60,512 nucleotides of DNA from Hafnia alvei (GTDB lineage: Bacteria > Pseudomonadota > Gammaproteobacteria > Enterobacterales > Enterobacteriaceae), in the NCBI RefSeq assembly GCF_900095695.1, contig NZ_FMIQ01000054.1, positions 1 through 60,512 of the forward strand, given 5' to 3'. The translations under genes were made by a program, and so were the position numbers. Below the pieces are notes generated by a model. That model searched no databases. It saw nothing but the letters and a program-made list of their open reading frames with translations, and was not told where the DNA came from. Numbering within the stretch: the first letter of the stretch is position 1; every line of letters begins with the position of its first letter. Positions 35,820 to 48,248 of the stretch are shown here, in pieces.

Positions 35820-37592
35820 TTATAGCTCCTTACTACGGGTTGCAAGCAGATCGGCAAAAGGCCCTTTTTGCTGGCTGAGCTCGGCATAAGCGCCGCGCTG
35901 AACCAGCTTGCCATTATCCATCACCCAAATTTGGTCGTAGGTACTCACATCGTCTAACTGATGAGTCACCATCAGCGTGGTTTGCTGGTGTGAAGCTTCA
36001 GACAATGCCTGCATGACAAGCTGTTCGCTGTGTGCATCCAAGCTGGCGGTGGGTTCATCTAGCAACAAAAGGCGACATGGACGAAGCAGGGCGCGCGCCA
36101 CGGCAACACGCTGAGCTTGGCCTACCGAGAGGCGAGCCGCACTTTCACCGATTTCCGTATCAACGCCATCATTTAGCAGGGGTAAAAATTCGGTAACATG
36201 CGCACGCTCTAACGCAGTGGTTAGCTGTGTCTCAGTGGCATGCGGAGCGCCCAGTAGCACATTAGCGCGCAGCGTGGTTTCTGGCAGATTAGGGTTTTGC
36301 CCAATCCAGCCGAGGAGCTGACGCCAGCTCGCTGGCGCTAATTCACGCAGCTCTTTCCCGTCAACCAAGAGCGAACCGCGGTAGGGCAGGAAGCCGAGCA
36401 ACACGTTAATCAACGAACTTTTGCCCGCGCCGCTGAAGCCCACCAGCGCGATTCTCTGTCCGGCATCAATGCTAAACGTGAGTGGCCCTGCCAGTACTTT
36501 TCCCTGCGGAGATAATACTTCTAACTCTGAAGCCACAATGCTAACGGGATGCGTACCTGTTAACTGTTCTTGGCCTTGGCCCTGCGTTGGGCTTTCGGCA
36601 TCTTCAGCTAAAAAAGTTACCAGTGATTCAGCCGCGCCCACCGCCTGTGCTTTGGCGTGGTAAAAGGTGCCTAAATCACGCAGCGGTTGGAAGAATTCCG
36701 GCGCCAGAATAAGCACCAGAAAACCAGCAAAAAGCGTCACGCTGGTGCCATAGCTACCAAAATTGAGTTCACCGAGATAGGAAAAACCAAAATAGACCGC
36801 CACCACGGCGATGGAGATGGAAGTAAAGAACTCAAGCACCGCAGAGGAAAGAAATGCCATGCGCAAAACTTCCATGGTGCGGCTGCGGAAATCTTCCGAT
36901 GAACGACGGATATTGTCGGTTTCGGCAGCGGCGCGGTTAAACAGACGTAGCGTATCTAATCCACGTAAGCGGTCGAGGAAGTTGCCGCTTAAACGTCCTA
37001 ATGCCAAGAAGTTTCGGCGGTTGGCATCGGCGGCGCCCATACCAACCAGCGCCATAAACAGCGGGATCAGCGGCGCGGTGACCAGCAGGATCATGCCTGC
37101 GGCCCAGTTGATCGGGAATACGGTGATTAGAATCAACAGCGGGATCATGGTTGCCAGATACATCTGTGGCAAATAGCGAGAGTAAAACTCCTGCATGTCT
37201 TCAATTTGTTCAAGAATTAACGTTGCCCAATGTCCGGCTGGTTTTCCTTGTATCCATGCAGGGCCCAGTTCGTCGAGTCGATTGAGCACCAAGTTTCTAA
37301 TTTGTACTCGTACCACTTGGCCACACTTAAAACCGACGCGCTCACGCAGCCAGCTTAAGGCTGAACGAAGCACAATGGCGGCAATCAATAGGCCAAAAGG
37401 CAGCAGGAGGGATTGGCGTGGTACCTGCTCAATGATCAAATCGTGCAGCAGTTTTGCCAAGATCCACGACTGAGCGACGATCAGAAGTCCAGATATCAAA
37501 CCGAGGATCATAGAAATTCGAAGCCAACGGCGGGCCAGCGAACTGCGCTGTTTGAGCCATTGGGTTAATTCGCGTTGCCTGTTTTTATTCAT
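35820..37592 (-). CDS. cydD: Heterodimeric ABC exporter subunit CydD
   Basis: A 590-residue partner of CydC, with an N-terminal transmembrane domain (about 1-320, including APLIPLFMALVGMGAADANRR near the cytoplasmic coupling region). The ATPase domain has Walker [11 protein letters not shown], the variant signature LSVGQAQR and Walker B LLLLDEP. The family position 'LSVGQ' is the usual CydD form. First gene of cydDC; upstream lies the trxB terminator. Confidence 0.95.
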   Translation of the reverse strand: MNKNRQRELTQWLKQRSSLARRWLRISMILGLISGLLIVAQSWILAKLLHDLIIEQVPRQSLLLPFGLLIAAIVLRSALSWLRERVGFKCGQVVRVQIRNLVLNRLDELGPAWIQGKPAGHWATLILEQIEDMQEFYSRYLPQMYLATMIPLLILITVFPINWAAGMILLVTAPLIPLFMALVGMGAADANRRNFLALGRLSGNFLDRLRGLDTLRLFNRAAAETDNIRRSSEDFRSRTMEVLRMAFLSSAVLEFFTSISIAVVAVYFGFSYLGELNFGSYGTSVTLFAGFLVLILAPEFFQPLRDLGTFYHAKAQAVGAAESLVTFLAEDAESPTQGQGQEQLTGTHPVSIVASELEVLSPQGKVLAGPLTFSIDAGQRIALVGFSGAGKSSLINVLLGFLPYRGSLLVDGKELRELAPASWRQLLGWIGQNPNLPETTLRANVLLGAPHATETQLTTALERAHVTEFLPLLNDGVDTEIGESAARLSVGQAQRVAVARALLRPCRLLLLDEPTASLDAHSEQLVMQALSEASHQQTTLMVTHQLDDVSTYDQIWVMDNGKLVQRGAYAELSQQKGPFADLLATRSKEL

Positions 37593-37814
37593 GTGTTGCG
37601 ATGGTTTCTAAAGCAGATGAAGCGTCGAAAAGAGTGCTGATGACCGGCCTATTTTATCTTTACTCACCGGCTCACGCGTAAGCGCTGATATTACAACGGC
37701 CTGCGGGGACATGAAACCAAAGGAAGGTAAATTCTGTTAACAACTGTGGGGGAGTTCAGATAACAAGTGAAAATTTGAGCACAAATAGGTGAAAAATAGG
37801 GAGGTTACCAGTAA

Positions 37815-37840
37815 ATAAGGGCTACCGAAGCAGCCCTTAT
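37815..37840 (-). terminator. Hairpin after trxB
   Basis: ATAAGGGCT ... AGCCCTTAT on the minus strand with a short tail ATTTACT, between trxB and cydD. Confidence 0.6.
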
Positions 37841-37859
37841 GATTTGAACCGGAGTCAAT

Positions 37860-39619
<1,760 letters not shown>

Positions 39620-40114
39620 ATGGCAGACAATAAAAAGCGCCCCGGTAAAGATCTCGACCGTATCGACCGTAACATCCTGAATGAGTTGCAGAAGGATGGA
39701 CGAATTTCGAACGTTGAGCTTTCAAAGCGAGTTGGTTTATCACCAACTCCATGTTTAGAACGTGTGCGTCGCCTTGAACGTCAAGGTTTTATTCAAGGTT
39801 ACACTGCGTTGTTGAACCCGCACTATCTGGATGCATCCCTACTGGTATTTGTAGAAATTACCTTAAATCGCGGAGCGCCAGACGTGTTTGAACAGTTCAA
39901 TACGGCTGTTCAGAAACTGGAAGAAATTCAGGAGTGTCATCTGGTTTCAGGTGATTTCGACTATCTGTTGAAAACACGTGTGCCTGACATGTCCGCTTAT
40001 CGTAAATTGCTTGGTGAAACCCTGTTACGCCTACCTGGCGTTAATGACACCCGTACCTATGTGGTTATGGAAGAAGTCAAACAGAGCAATCGCTTGGTTA
40101 TCAAGACACGATAA
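39620..40114 (+). CDS. lrp: Leucine-responsive regulatory protein Lrp
   Basis: The 164-residue global regulator of amino-acid metabolism. After the first few residues it appears identical or nearly so to E. coli Lrp: N-terminal helix-turn-helix (DRNILNELQKDGRISNVELS, SPTPCLERVRRLE) and the C-terminal RAM ligand-binding domain. ATG 39620 gives the standard length. The native regulator is expected to bind its own long upstream region. It is followed by a hairpin terminator and then the ftsK promoter. Confidence 0.97.
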   Translation: MADNKKRPGKDLDRIDRNILNELQKDGRISNVELSKRVGLSPTPCLERVRRLERQGFIQGYTALLNPHYLDASLLVFVEITLNRGAPDVFEQFNTAVQKLEEIQECHLVSGDFDYLLKTRVPDMSAYRKLLGETLLRLPGVNDTRTYVVMEEVKQSNRLVIKTR

Positions 40115-40153
40115 CGGTAGCAGGTGCAAAACCTGATTAATTTGGTTACACTC

Positions 40154-40169
40154 CTGTGTATCTATACAG
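40154..40169 (+). promoter_or_regulatory. LexA (SOS) box upstream of ftsK
   Basis: CTGTGTATCTATACAG fits CTGT-N8-ACAG exactly and lies 146 bases before the ftsK start. E. coli ftsK (dinH) is an SOS gene with a LexA site here, so the role is conserved. Confidence 0.85.
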
Positions 40170-40173
40170 TTTC

Positions 40174-40201
40174 AACGCCGAGGGCAGACTCTCTCGGCGT
40201 T
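40174..40201 (+). terminator. Hairpin after lrp, within the ftsK leader
   Basis: AACGCCGAG ... CTCGGCGTT nine-base stem followed by gttattgg; weak T tract. Confidence 0.6.
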
Positions 40202-40314
40202 GTTATTGGTATGAGTCTTACTGAAATAAAAAATTACGTGGCAATGCGTTGTTCTAAAGCGGCAATAGGCAATAATAGTGCTATGGTGAAAAACAGGAAC
40301 CTGGAGAGCCTTTC

Positions 40315-43300
40315 TTGAGCCAGGAATACACAGAAGAGAAGGACGTTACTCTCAAACGAATGAGCAGTGGACGTCGGTTATACGAGGCGTTACTCATCGT
40401 AGTAGCGTTGTTTTCTATTTATCTTATGGTTTCGTTGCTGAGCTTTGACCCCTCGGATCCGAGCTGGTCGCAAACGGCATGGCACGAACCAATCAATAAT
40501 ATCGGCGGCGGCGCAGGAGCATGGCTGGCTGATACCTTATTCTTCGTTTTCGGAGTGATGGGTTATGCCATTCCTCCCGTCATCATCGTTTTGTGCTGGT
40601 TTGCCTATCGCAAACGCGACGACAGCGGCTATGTCGATTATTTCTCTATTTCGCTCAAGCTTATCGGTATGTTGGCATTGGTGCTGGCATCGTGTGGCTT
40701 AGCATCGCTGAACGTCGACGATCTTTACTATTTCGCCTCCGGCGGCGTGATTGGTAGCCTTCTCGCCAACGGCGTTATTCCTTTGTTGGGTAGCGTTGGC
40801 GGAACACTGCTTCTGTTGGGTGTTTGGGCGGTAGGGCTGACGTTATTTACCGGCTGGTCTTGGCTGACGATTGCCGAAAAAATCGGCGGTGTTCTTCTCG
40901 GTGGCATGACGTTTATGAGCAATCGTTCACGCCGCGATCGGGAGGATGACTACGACTACGAAGATGATAGCCGAGAAGTCGTTGCTGCTGAGCGTGAACG
41001 TTCAGCAGGCGAGGGCGCAGATGATGTGCTGCTTAATACCTCCGCCGTTGAAGACGATGACGATATTCTCTTGGCTAAACCCGTAAAACAGCCTGTTGAA
41101 GCGCCTTTTGCTGATGTAGATGCTGAAGACGACGATCCTTTATTGGGTAAACTTCGTCCGTTGCACGAGGCTGAACGTTCGCTAAATGATGTGGCCCAGC
41201 CCGCGGTTACACCGACGATGGCCCCAACCGCCGCGGTATCTGCCGTTGGCGCTGCGGTTGCCGCCGCTCAGCCGGTGGTTTCTGCTGCAACTCAGCCTAT
41301 GACTTTCAGCGCTTCAGAGCCAGAGCCTGTCGCGGAAATTAAGCCGAGCATGCCTCCGCTTTACTCTTTTGAAGTACCTGAAGATAGACCGTCTAACGTG
41401 GCTAATCACTCATCGCGCCCAACGCGCTCTGCTTGGGATGATGAAGGCCCACGTCTAGGCAGTTTTGAGCCTGAAACGCCTGCGCCACAAGCGGGCTCGT
41501 CTTCATCGGGGATGAATTTTTCCGCCTCGCATTTTGAACACGATGAATCGCCAGCAACGCCATACATTAATCCGGGTTTATCTGTGGATACGGTTCCGTT
41601 TGGCGCGGCCTCGCGTAACGATGTCGTTCCTGCAACCGTATCAACTGCAGCCGCCGCTGGCTCGATGTTTATGCCTGCGTTTAGCGCAACCGAAGACAGC
41701 AGTTTACAGGTGAAACAGGGCGTTGGACCTGAACTGCCGCGTCCAAATCCTGTGCGTATTCCAACTCGCCGTGAGTTAGCCTCTTTAGGCATTAAACTTC
41801 CTTCACAGCGAATGGCTGAAGAGCAGGCGAAGAAAGAAGCGGAAGCCCAACGCCAGCAAATTGAAGCGTCTCCAGAGCCGGAACAGAACGTTACTCAGCC
41901 GATGGATGAGGAAAGCCTTGCACTGCGTCAGGCGTTTGCCGAACGACAGCAGCAGCGCTACGGTGAGCAGCAGTATGCGCATCAGGCCGAAGATGAACAG
42001 GCTGCTGAAATGGCGCGGTTGCAGAGCGAGTTTTCTGCTCAGCAACAGCAGCGTTACCAGCCACAACCTGCCGCAGACGAGAATTCATCGGCATTAAGCG
42101 GTGTGACCGCTTCTCGCAATGACTTAATGGACTTCTCACCTGCGAAGGCATTGAGCGAAGCCGCGGCTTCCAATCATAATGCGTTCAGCTTTACTCCTGT
42201 TTCAGACTTAGTGGATGACGGTCCTTCCGAGCCATTATTCACTATTACGCCTGAGCAGGAAGAGAGCGCTGCACGTGACGATGATGCGTACGATGTTCCG
42301 TTTGGTCGTTATGATGAACCAGAACAACCTGTGCAGTATGATTCGCGTCAGCAAGATCCACGTTTTGCGCCGGTGCAGCAGCCATCTGTGCCGCAAGCGC
42401 CTCAATCTCAATATAGCCAGCATAATAGCCAATATAGCCAGCTAGCACCGAGCGTGCAGCAGCCTGTTGCGCCACAGTTTGCAGCTCCAACTGCCCCAGT
42501 GCAGCAGCCAGCAGTGACCCAACAGCCAGCAGGCCAGCACCCAGCGATGGATGGTTTGATTCATCCATTCTTGATGCGTGGTCACGAGCAGCCGCTGGAA
42601 AAGCCAACCACGCCGTTGCCAACGTTGGATCTGCTCACCGAGCCTCCTGCTAACTCCGAGCCGGTTGATATGTTTGCATTGGAGCAAGTGGGGAATCTGG
42701 TCGAATCACGTTTGGCTGATTATCGGGTCAAAGCCGAAGTTGTCGGGATTTCTCCGGGTCCGGTGATCACCCGCTTTGAGTTAGATTTGGCACCAGGCGT
42801 TAAAGCTGCGCGAATCTCTAACCTGTCGCGTGACTTGGCTCGTTCACTGTCTGCGGTTGCGGTGCGTGTGGTCGAAGTTATCCCGGGTAAACCTTATGTA
42901 GGATTGGAGTTGCCAAATAAGCATCGCCAAACGGTTTATCTGCGAGAGGTTTTGGACTGCACTAAGTTCCGCGAAAGCCCTTCTCCGCTGACCATCGTGC
43001 TGGGTAAAGATATTGCTGGTCAGCCTGTGATTGCCGATCTGGCAAAAATGCCACATCTGTTGGTGGCGGGTACCACGGGTTCCGGTAAGTCGGTTGGCGT
43101 GAACGCCATGATCCTCAGTATGCTGTATAAGGCGACGCCGGATGAAGTTCGCTTCATCATGATTGACCCTAAAATGCTGGAGCTTTCGGTTTACGAAGGG
43201 ATCCCACATTTGCTGACCGAAGTGGTTACCGACATGAAAGATGCAGCTAATGCGCTGCGTTGGTGTGTGGGTGAGATGGAGCGTCGCTATAAGCTAATGT

Positions 43301-44091
43301 CAGCATTAGGCGTGCGTAACCTTGCTGGCTACAACGAACGCGTTGAGCAGGCGATTGCCATGGGACGTCCAATTCCAGATCCGTTCTGGAAACCGGGTGA
43401 CAGCATGGATATGACGCCGCCGGTATTGGAAAAACTGCCTTATATCGTGGTGTTGGTCGATGAGTTTGCCGATCTGATGATGGCCGTCGGTAAAAAAGTG
43501 GAAGAGTTGATTGCACGCTTAGCTCAAAAAGCGCGTGCGGCGGGTATCCATTTGGTTCTGGCGACTCAGCGTCCATCGGTTGACGTTATCACCGGCTTGA
43601 TTAAGGCGAACATTCCGACGCGTATCGCGTTTACCGTTTCGAGCAAAATCGACTCCCGTACTATCCTGGACCAAGGCGGTGCGGAATCGTTGCTGGGGAT
43701 GGGGGATATGCTGTATATGCCACCTAACTCGTCAATGCCGGTTCGTGTGCATGGCGCATTCGTTCGTGATGAGGAAGTGCATGCGGTGGTTCAGGATTGG
43801 AAAGCGCGTGGACGTCCACAGTATATCGATAGCATCTTGAGCGCTTCTGAAGAGGGTGAAGGTGGATTTGGGCTAGATAGCGACGAAGAACTCGATCCGT
43901 TATTTGACCAAGCCGTTGCTTTCGTGGTTGATAAGCGCCGAGCGTCAATTTCAGGCGTTCAACGCCAGTTCCGTATTGGTTACAACCGCGCTGCGCGTAT
44001 CGTTGAGCAGATGGAAGCTCAGGGGATCGTGAGCTCACCGGGTAATAATGGTAACCGCGAGGTATTAGCGCCGCCATCGCATGATATGTAA
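40315..44091 (+). CDS. ftsK: DNA translocase FtsK
   Basis: A 1258-residue divisome protein that coordinates septation with chromosome segregation and activates XerCD at dif. The N-terminal membrane domain has four predicted helices (about 20-200). A long Pro/Gln/Ala-rich linker (about 205-745, including repeated SQYSQ-type segments) follows. The RecA-like motor has Walker A GTTGSGKS at residues 919-926 and Walker [14 protein letters not shown]. The C-terminal winged-helix gamma domain that reads KOPS is the last ~65 residues. The start is TTG at 40315 with GGAGAG upstream, matching the E. coli start MSQEYTE. A LexA box lies upstream. Confidence 0.96.
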   Translation: MSQEYTEEKDVTLKRMSSGRRLYEALLIVVALFSIYLMVSLLSFDPSDPSWSQTAWHEPINNIGGGAGAWLADTLFFVFGVMGYAIPPVIIVLCWFAYRKRDDSGYVDYFSISLKLIGMLALVLASCGLASLNVDDLYYFASGGVIGSLLANGVIPLLGSVGGTLLLLGVWAVGLTLFTGWSWLTIAEKIGGVLLGGMTFMSNRSRRDREDDYDYEDDSREVVAAERERSAGEGADDVLLNTSAVEDDDDILLAKPVKQPVEAPFADVDAEDDDPLLGKLRPLHEAERSLNDVAQPAVTPTMAPTAAVSAVGAAVAAAQPVVSAATQPMTFSASEPEPVAEIKPSMPPLYSFEVPEDRPSNVANHSSRPTRSAWDDEGPRLGSFEPETPAPQAGSSSSGMNFSASHFEHDESPATPYINPGLSVDTVPFGAASRNDVVPATVSTAAAAGSMFMPAFSATEDSSLQVKQGVGPELPRPNPVRIPTRRELASLGIKLPSQRMAEEQAKKEAEAQRQQIEASPEPEQNVTQPMDEESLALRQAFAERQQQRYGEQQYAHQAEDEQAAEMARLQSEFSAQQQQRYQPQPAADENSSALSGVTASRNDLMDFSPAKALSEAAASNHNAFSFTPVSDLVDDGPSEPLFTITPEQEESAARDDDAYDVPFGRYDEPEQPVQYDSRQQDPRFAPVQQPSVPQAPQSQYSQHNSQYSQLAPSVQQPVAPQFAAPTAPVQQPAVTQQPAGQHPAMDGLIHPFLMRGHEQPLEKPTTPLPTLDLLTEPPANSEPVDMFALEQVGNLVESRLADYRVKAEVVGISPGPVITRFELDLAPGVKAARISNLSRDLARSLSAVAVRVVEVIPGKPYVGLELPNKHRQTVYLREVLDCTKFRESPSPLTIVLGKDIAGQPVIADLAKMPHLLVAGTTGSGKSVGVNAMILSMLYKATPDEVRFIMIDPKMLELSVYEGIPHLLTEVVTDMKDAANALRWCVGEMERRYKLMSALGVRNLAGYNERVEQAIAMGRPIPDPFWKPGDSMDMTPPVLEKLPYIVVLVDEFADLMMAVGKKVEELIARLAQKARAAGIHLVLATQRPSVDVITGLIKANIPTRIAFTVSSKIDSRTILDQGGAESLLGMGDMLYMPPNSSMPVRVHGAFVRDEEVHAVVQDWKARGRPQYIDSILSASEEGEGGFGLDSDEELDPLFDQAVAFVVDKRRASISGVQRQFRIGYNRAARIVEQMEAQGIVSSPGNNGNREVLAPPSHDM

Positions 44092-44118
44092 TTTCGTCAT
44101 TGCATGATGCCATGTTTG

Positions 44119-44148
44119 CGGGCGGTGATTTCACCGCCCGTTTTATTT
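44119..44148 (+). terminator. Rho-independent terminator after ftsK
   Basis: cgggcggtga / tcaccgcccg ten-base stem followed by ttttattt. Confidence 0.85.
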
Positions 44149-44380
44149 ATCGATGAGATGTGAATACGTACGAATGTCTGCCAGCGAAAAGATGTGTAAA
44201 TCACCGTCATTCAGAATGTTACCGATGATAACTCCATGTCTATTGGCTAAAGTTAGCGTATTATATTGTTCAATATAAAGCGTGGTGTAGCGGCGAACGC
44301 GCCGCTGACCAGATGATAAAAATCAGCCGAGGTTATCTGTTTTTACAGCTAACCATGACCGACAAAAGGTATAGAAAATA

Positions 44381-44992
44381 ATGAAAAAGCTGTTATTAGC
44401 GTGCTGTTTAATGACTGGTTTTGCATCGACCGCCGCGCTGGCGACGCCAAGCAGTGACTTGCAGAGTCGTCTGAATAAGGTCAATAGTTTCCATTCAAGC
44501 TTTACTCAAACCGTAACAACAGCCGATGGCGCTGCGGTACAGCAGGGCGAGGGTGAGCTTTGGGTAAAACGTCCTAACTTGTTCAACTGGCATATGACCT
44601 CCCCCGATGAGAGCGTTTTAGTTTCTGATGGTAAAACGCTGTGGTTCTATAACCCGTTTGTGGAGCAGGTAACCGCGACTTGGCTAGATAGCGCCACCAG
44701 CAATACGCCATTTATGCTGATTACGCGTAACGATGCGAAAGAGTGGAGCCAGTATAATGTGAAGCAAACCGGTGATACGTTTGATCTGACCCCGAAAAGC
44801 CAGAAAAATAATCTGAAGAAATTTACGATTAACGTATCGCCAACGGGTACGATCAATGGCTTTACCGCCGTTGAACAAGACGGACAAAGCAGCGCGTATA
44901 AACTGAAAAGCCAGCAAAGCGGCGTTGTTGATGCCAGCAAATTCCAGTTCACACCGCCTAAAGGCGTGACGGTGGACGATCAACGCCAATAG
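44381..44992 (+). CDS. lolA: Outer-membrane lipoprotein carrier protein LolA
   Basis: A 203-residue periplasmic chaperone that takes lipoproteins from LolCDE at the inner membrane to LolB at the outer membrane. Cleavable signal peptide ending ALA at about residue 21, then the half-barrel domain with [20 protein letters not shown] and the conserved [15 protein letters not shown]. Followed by rarA after 26 bases, as in E. coli. The T6SS immunity lipoproteins and AmiD in this window would be its cargo. Confidence 0.95.
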   Translation: MKKLLLACCLMTGFASTAALATPSSDLQSRLNKVNSFHSSFTQTVTTADGAAVQQGEGELWVKRPNLFNWHMTSPDESVLVSDGKTLWFYNPFVEQVTATWLDSATSNTPFMLITRNDAKEWSQYNVKQTGDTFDLTPKSQKNNLKKFTINVSPTGTINGFTAVEQDGQSSAYKLKSQQSGVVDASKFQFTPPKGVTVDDQRQ

Positions 44993-45018
44993 CCAAAATA
45001 GATTAATGGGAAAAGCCA

Positions 45019-46362
45019 GTGAGTAATCTGTCCCTCGACTTCTCGCAGAATGAATTTCAACCACTGGCCGCGCGTATGCGGCCAGAAACATTGAAGCAGT
45101 ACATCGGACAGCGCCATTTGCTGGCTGAGGGCAAGCCTCTGCCGCGAGCGATTGAGGCTGGACATCTGCATTCAATGATTTTGTGGGGGCCGCCAGGGAC
45201 AGGGAAAACCACGCTGGCTGAACTGATTGGCCGCTACGGCAATGCTGACGTTGAACGTATTTCGGCGGTAACTTCTGGGATCAAAGAGATCCGTGAAGCG
45301 ATTGAACGAGCGCGTAATAACCGTGATGCGGGCCGTCGAACCATTTTGTTTGTAGATGAAGTCCATCGTTTTAACAAAAGCCAGCAAGACGCTTTCCTTC
45401 CGCATATTGAAGACGGCACCATTACTTTCATCGGTGCTACCACGGAAAACCCCTCATTTGAGCTTAATTCTGCGCTGCTTTCACGGGCTAGAGTTTACTT
45501 GCTCAAGGCGCTAACCAGCGAAGATATCGTTGAAGTGCTCAATCAGGCGATGGCCGATAAAGAGCGCGGATATGGCGGACAAAATATTGTTTTGCCTGAT
45601 GACACGCGCGACATGATCGCTGAGCTGGTGGGGGGCGATGCCCGCCGCGCGCTAAATACGTTAGAAATGATGGCTGATATGGCGGAGGTGGACGCCAGTG
45701 GTCAGCGTGTTTTAAGCGCGAATCTGCTGAAGGAAGTTTCAGGCGAACGCAGCGCGCGCTTTGATAATAAAGGCGATCGCTTTTACGACCTGATTTCAGC
45801 ATTGCATAAATCAGTACGCGGCTCAGCACCGGATGCCGCGCTGTATTGGTATGCGCGCATTATCACCGCCGGTGGCGATCCGCTTTATGTCGCACGACGT
45901 TTGCTGGCGATTGCCTCCGAGGATGTGGGTAATGCCGATCCGCGCGGCATGCAGGTCGCGATTTCAGCATGGGATTGCTTTACCCGTGTCGGGCCTGCTG
46001 AGGGCGAACGTGCGATTGCGCAAGCCATTGTCTACTTGGCCTGTGCGCCGAAAAGTAATGCCGTGTATACCGCGTTTAAAGCCGCGGTGCGTGATGCCAA
46101 AGAGCGCCCTGACTATGATGTTCCCGATCATCTGCGTAATGCGCCAACCAAACTCATGAAGGAAATGGGGCTGGGGGCTGAGTATCGCTATGCGCATGAT
46201 GAAACTAATGCTTACGCCGCGGGCGAAGTGTACTTCCCGCCTGAAATGTCACAAACCCGATATTATGTGCCCACTAACCGTGGTTTAGAGGGCAAAATTG
46301 GTGAAAAACTGGCATGGTTGGCTGAGCAGGATCAAAATAGCCCGACAAAACGCTACCGCTAA
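45019..46362 (+). CDS. rarA: Replication-associated recombination protein RarA
   Basis: A 447-residue AAA+ ATPase (MgsA/RarA) that acts at stalled replication forks. Seen: Walker [13 protein letters not shown] near residues 57-68, Walker [12 protein letters not shown], sensor 1 [12 protein letters not shown], and the C-terminal oligomerisation domain. The start is GTG at 45019, followed by [21 protein letters not shown] as in E. coli. Between lolA and serS, the conserved order. Confidence 0.95.
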   Translation: MSNLSLDFSQNEFQPLAARMRPETLKQYIGQRHLLAEGKPLPRAIEAGHLHSMILWGPPGTGKTTLAELIGRYGNADVERISAVTSGIKEIREAIERARNNRDAGRRTILFVDEVHRFNKSQQDAFLPHIEDGTITFIGATTENPSFELNSALLSRARVYLLKALTSEDIVEVLNQAMADKERGYGGQNIVLPDDTRDMIAELVGGDARRALNTLEMMADMAEVDASGQRVLSANLLKEVSGERSARFDNKGDRFYDLISALHKSVRGSAPDAALYWYARIITAGGDPLYVARRLLAIASEDVGNADPRGMQVAISAWDCFTRVGPAEGERAIAQAIVYLACAPKSNAVYTAFKAAVRDAKERPDYDVPDHLRNAPTKLMKEMGLGAEYRYAHDETNAYAAGEVYFPPEMSQTRYYVPTNRGLEGKIGEKLAWLAEQDQNSPTKRYR

Positions 46363-47763
<1,401 letters not shown>

Positions 47764-47780
47764 CTCCCAATATTTTTAAT

Positions 47781-47804
47781 AAAAGCGCCTACGGGCGCTT
47801 TTTT
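47781..47804 (+). terminator. Rho-independent terminator after serS
   Basis: AAAAGCGCC tac GGGCGCTTTTTT: short strong stem with a six-T tail. Confidence 0.88.
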
Positions 47805-47981
47805 CGTTTATAAACTCAAATATAAATTCAGATCCTATTTTTAATATTGTTGCGGTTGTATTAATTCAGTTTAAAAGCATTTAAGTTGACTGATAGTTAT
47901 TCTCAATCGTAAGTTTTTGATTTTGATAAGTTGCTAATTCCATCACATAAACCGCTAGCGGCCTGCTTGCGCGTGCCTTTA

Positions 47982-48022
47982 TTGACATCAAACAATATGG
48001 GTTACTCCCAAAGAAGTATTAT
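47982..48022 (+). promoter_or_regulatory. Predicted FNR-activated (class II) promoter of dmsA
   Basis: FNR-like site TTGACATCAAACAA (47982-47995; consensus TTGAT-N4-ATCAA, two mismatches) followed by the -10 TATTAT at 48017-48022. The site centre is about 41 bases before the implied transcript start, the classic class II spacing. DMSO reductase operons are known FNR targets. Confidence 0.6.
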
Positions 48023-48248
48023 CCATTTGAGAAAGTGGACGCTGATATTTAATGACCTTCCATTCCATATCATTTCATTCTAATTAATTGCGAGTTGACT
48101 ATTTTCCTTAGTGTTTTGAGCACACGTTGGATGATCAATGACGTAATAGGCCACTTTCTTTTTTGCTGACTAAAGAAAAACACGGATTTTTGCCTGTGCT
48201 TTTCGTGGTCACATTTTTGATTTTGAAAGCAAACTGAGTGGGTATTGT

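Larger units (their letters stand above)
47764..48248 (+). other. serS-dmsA intergenic region
   Basis: About 485 bases without a gene. It contains the serS terminator and, from 47982, an FNR-type promoter for dmsA with a leader of about 220 bases before the dmsA start. Confidence 0.6.

Noticed and set aside
42245-42622. 125-codon open frame antisense to the FtsK linker
   Set aside because: Arises from the Gln/Pro/Ala-rich repetitive linker codons read backwards.
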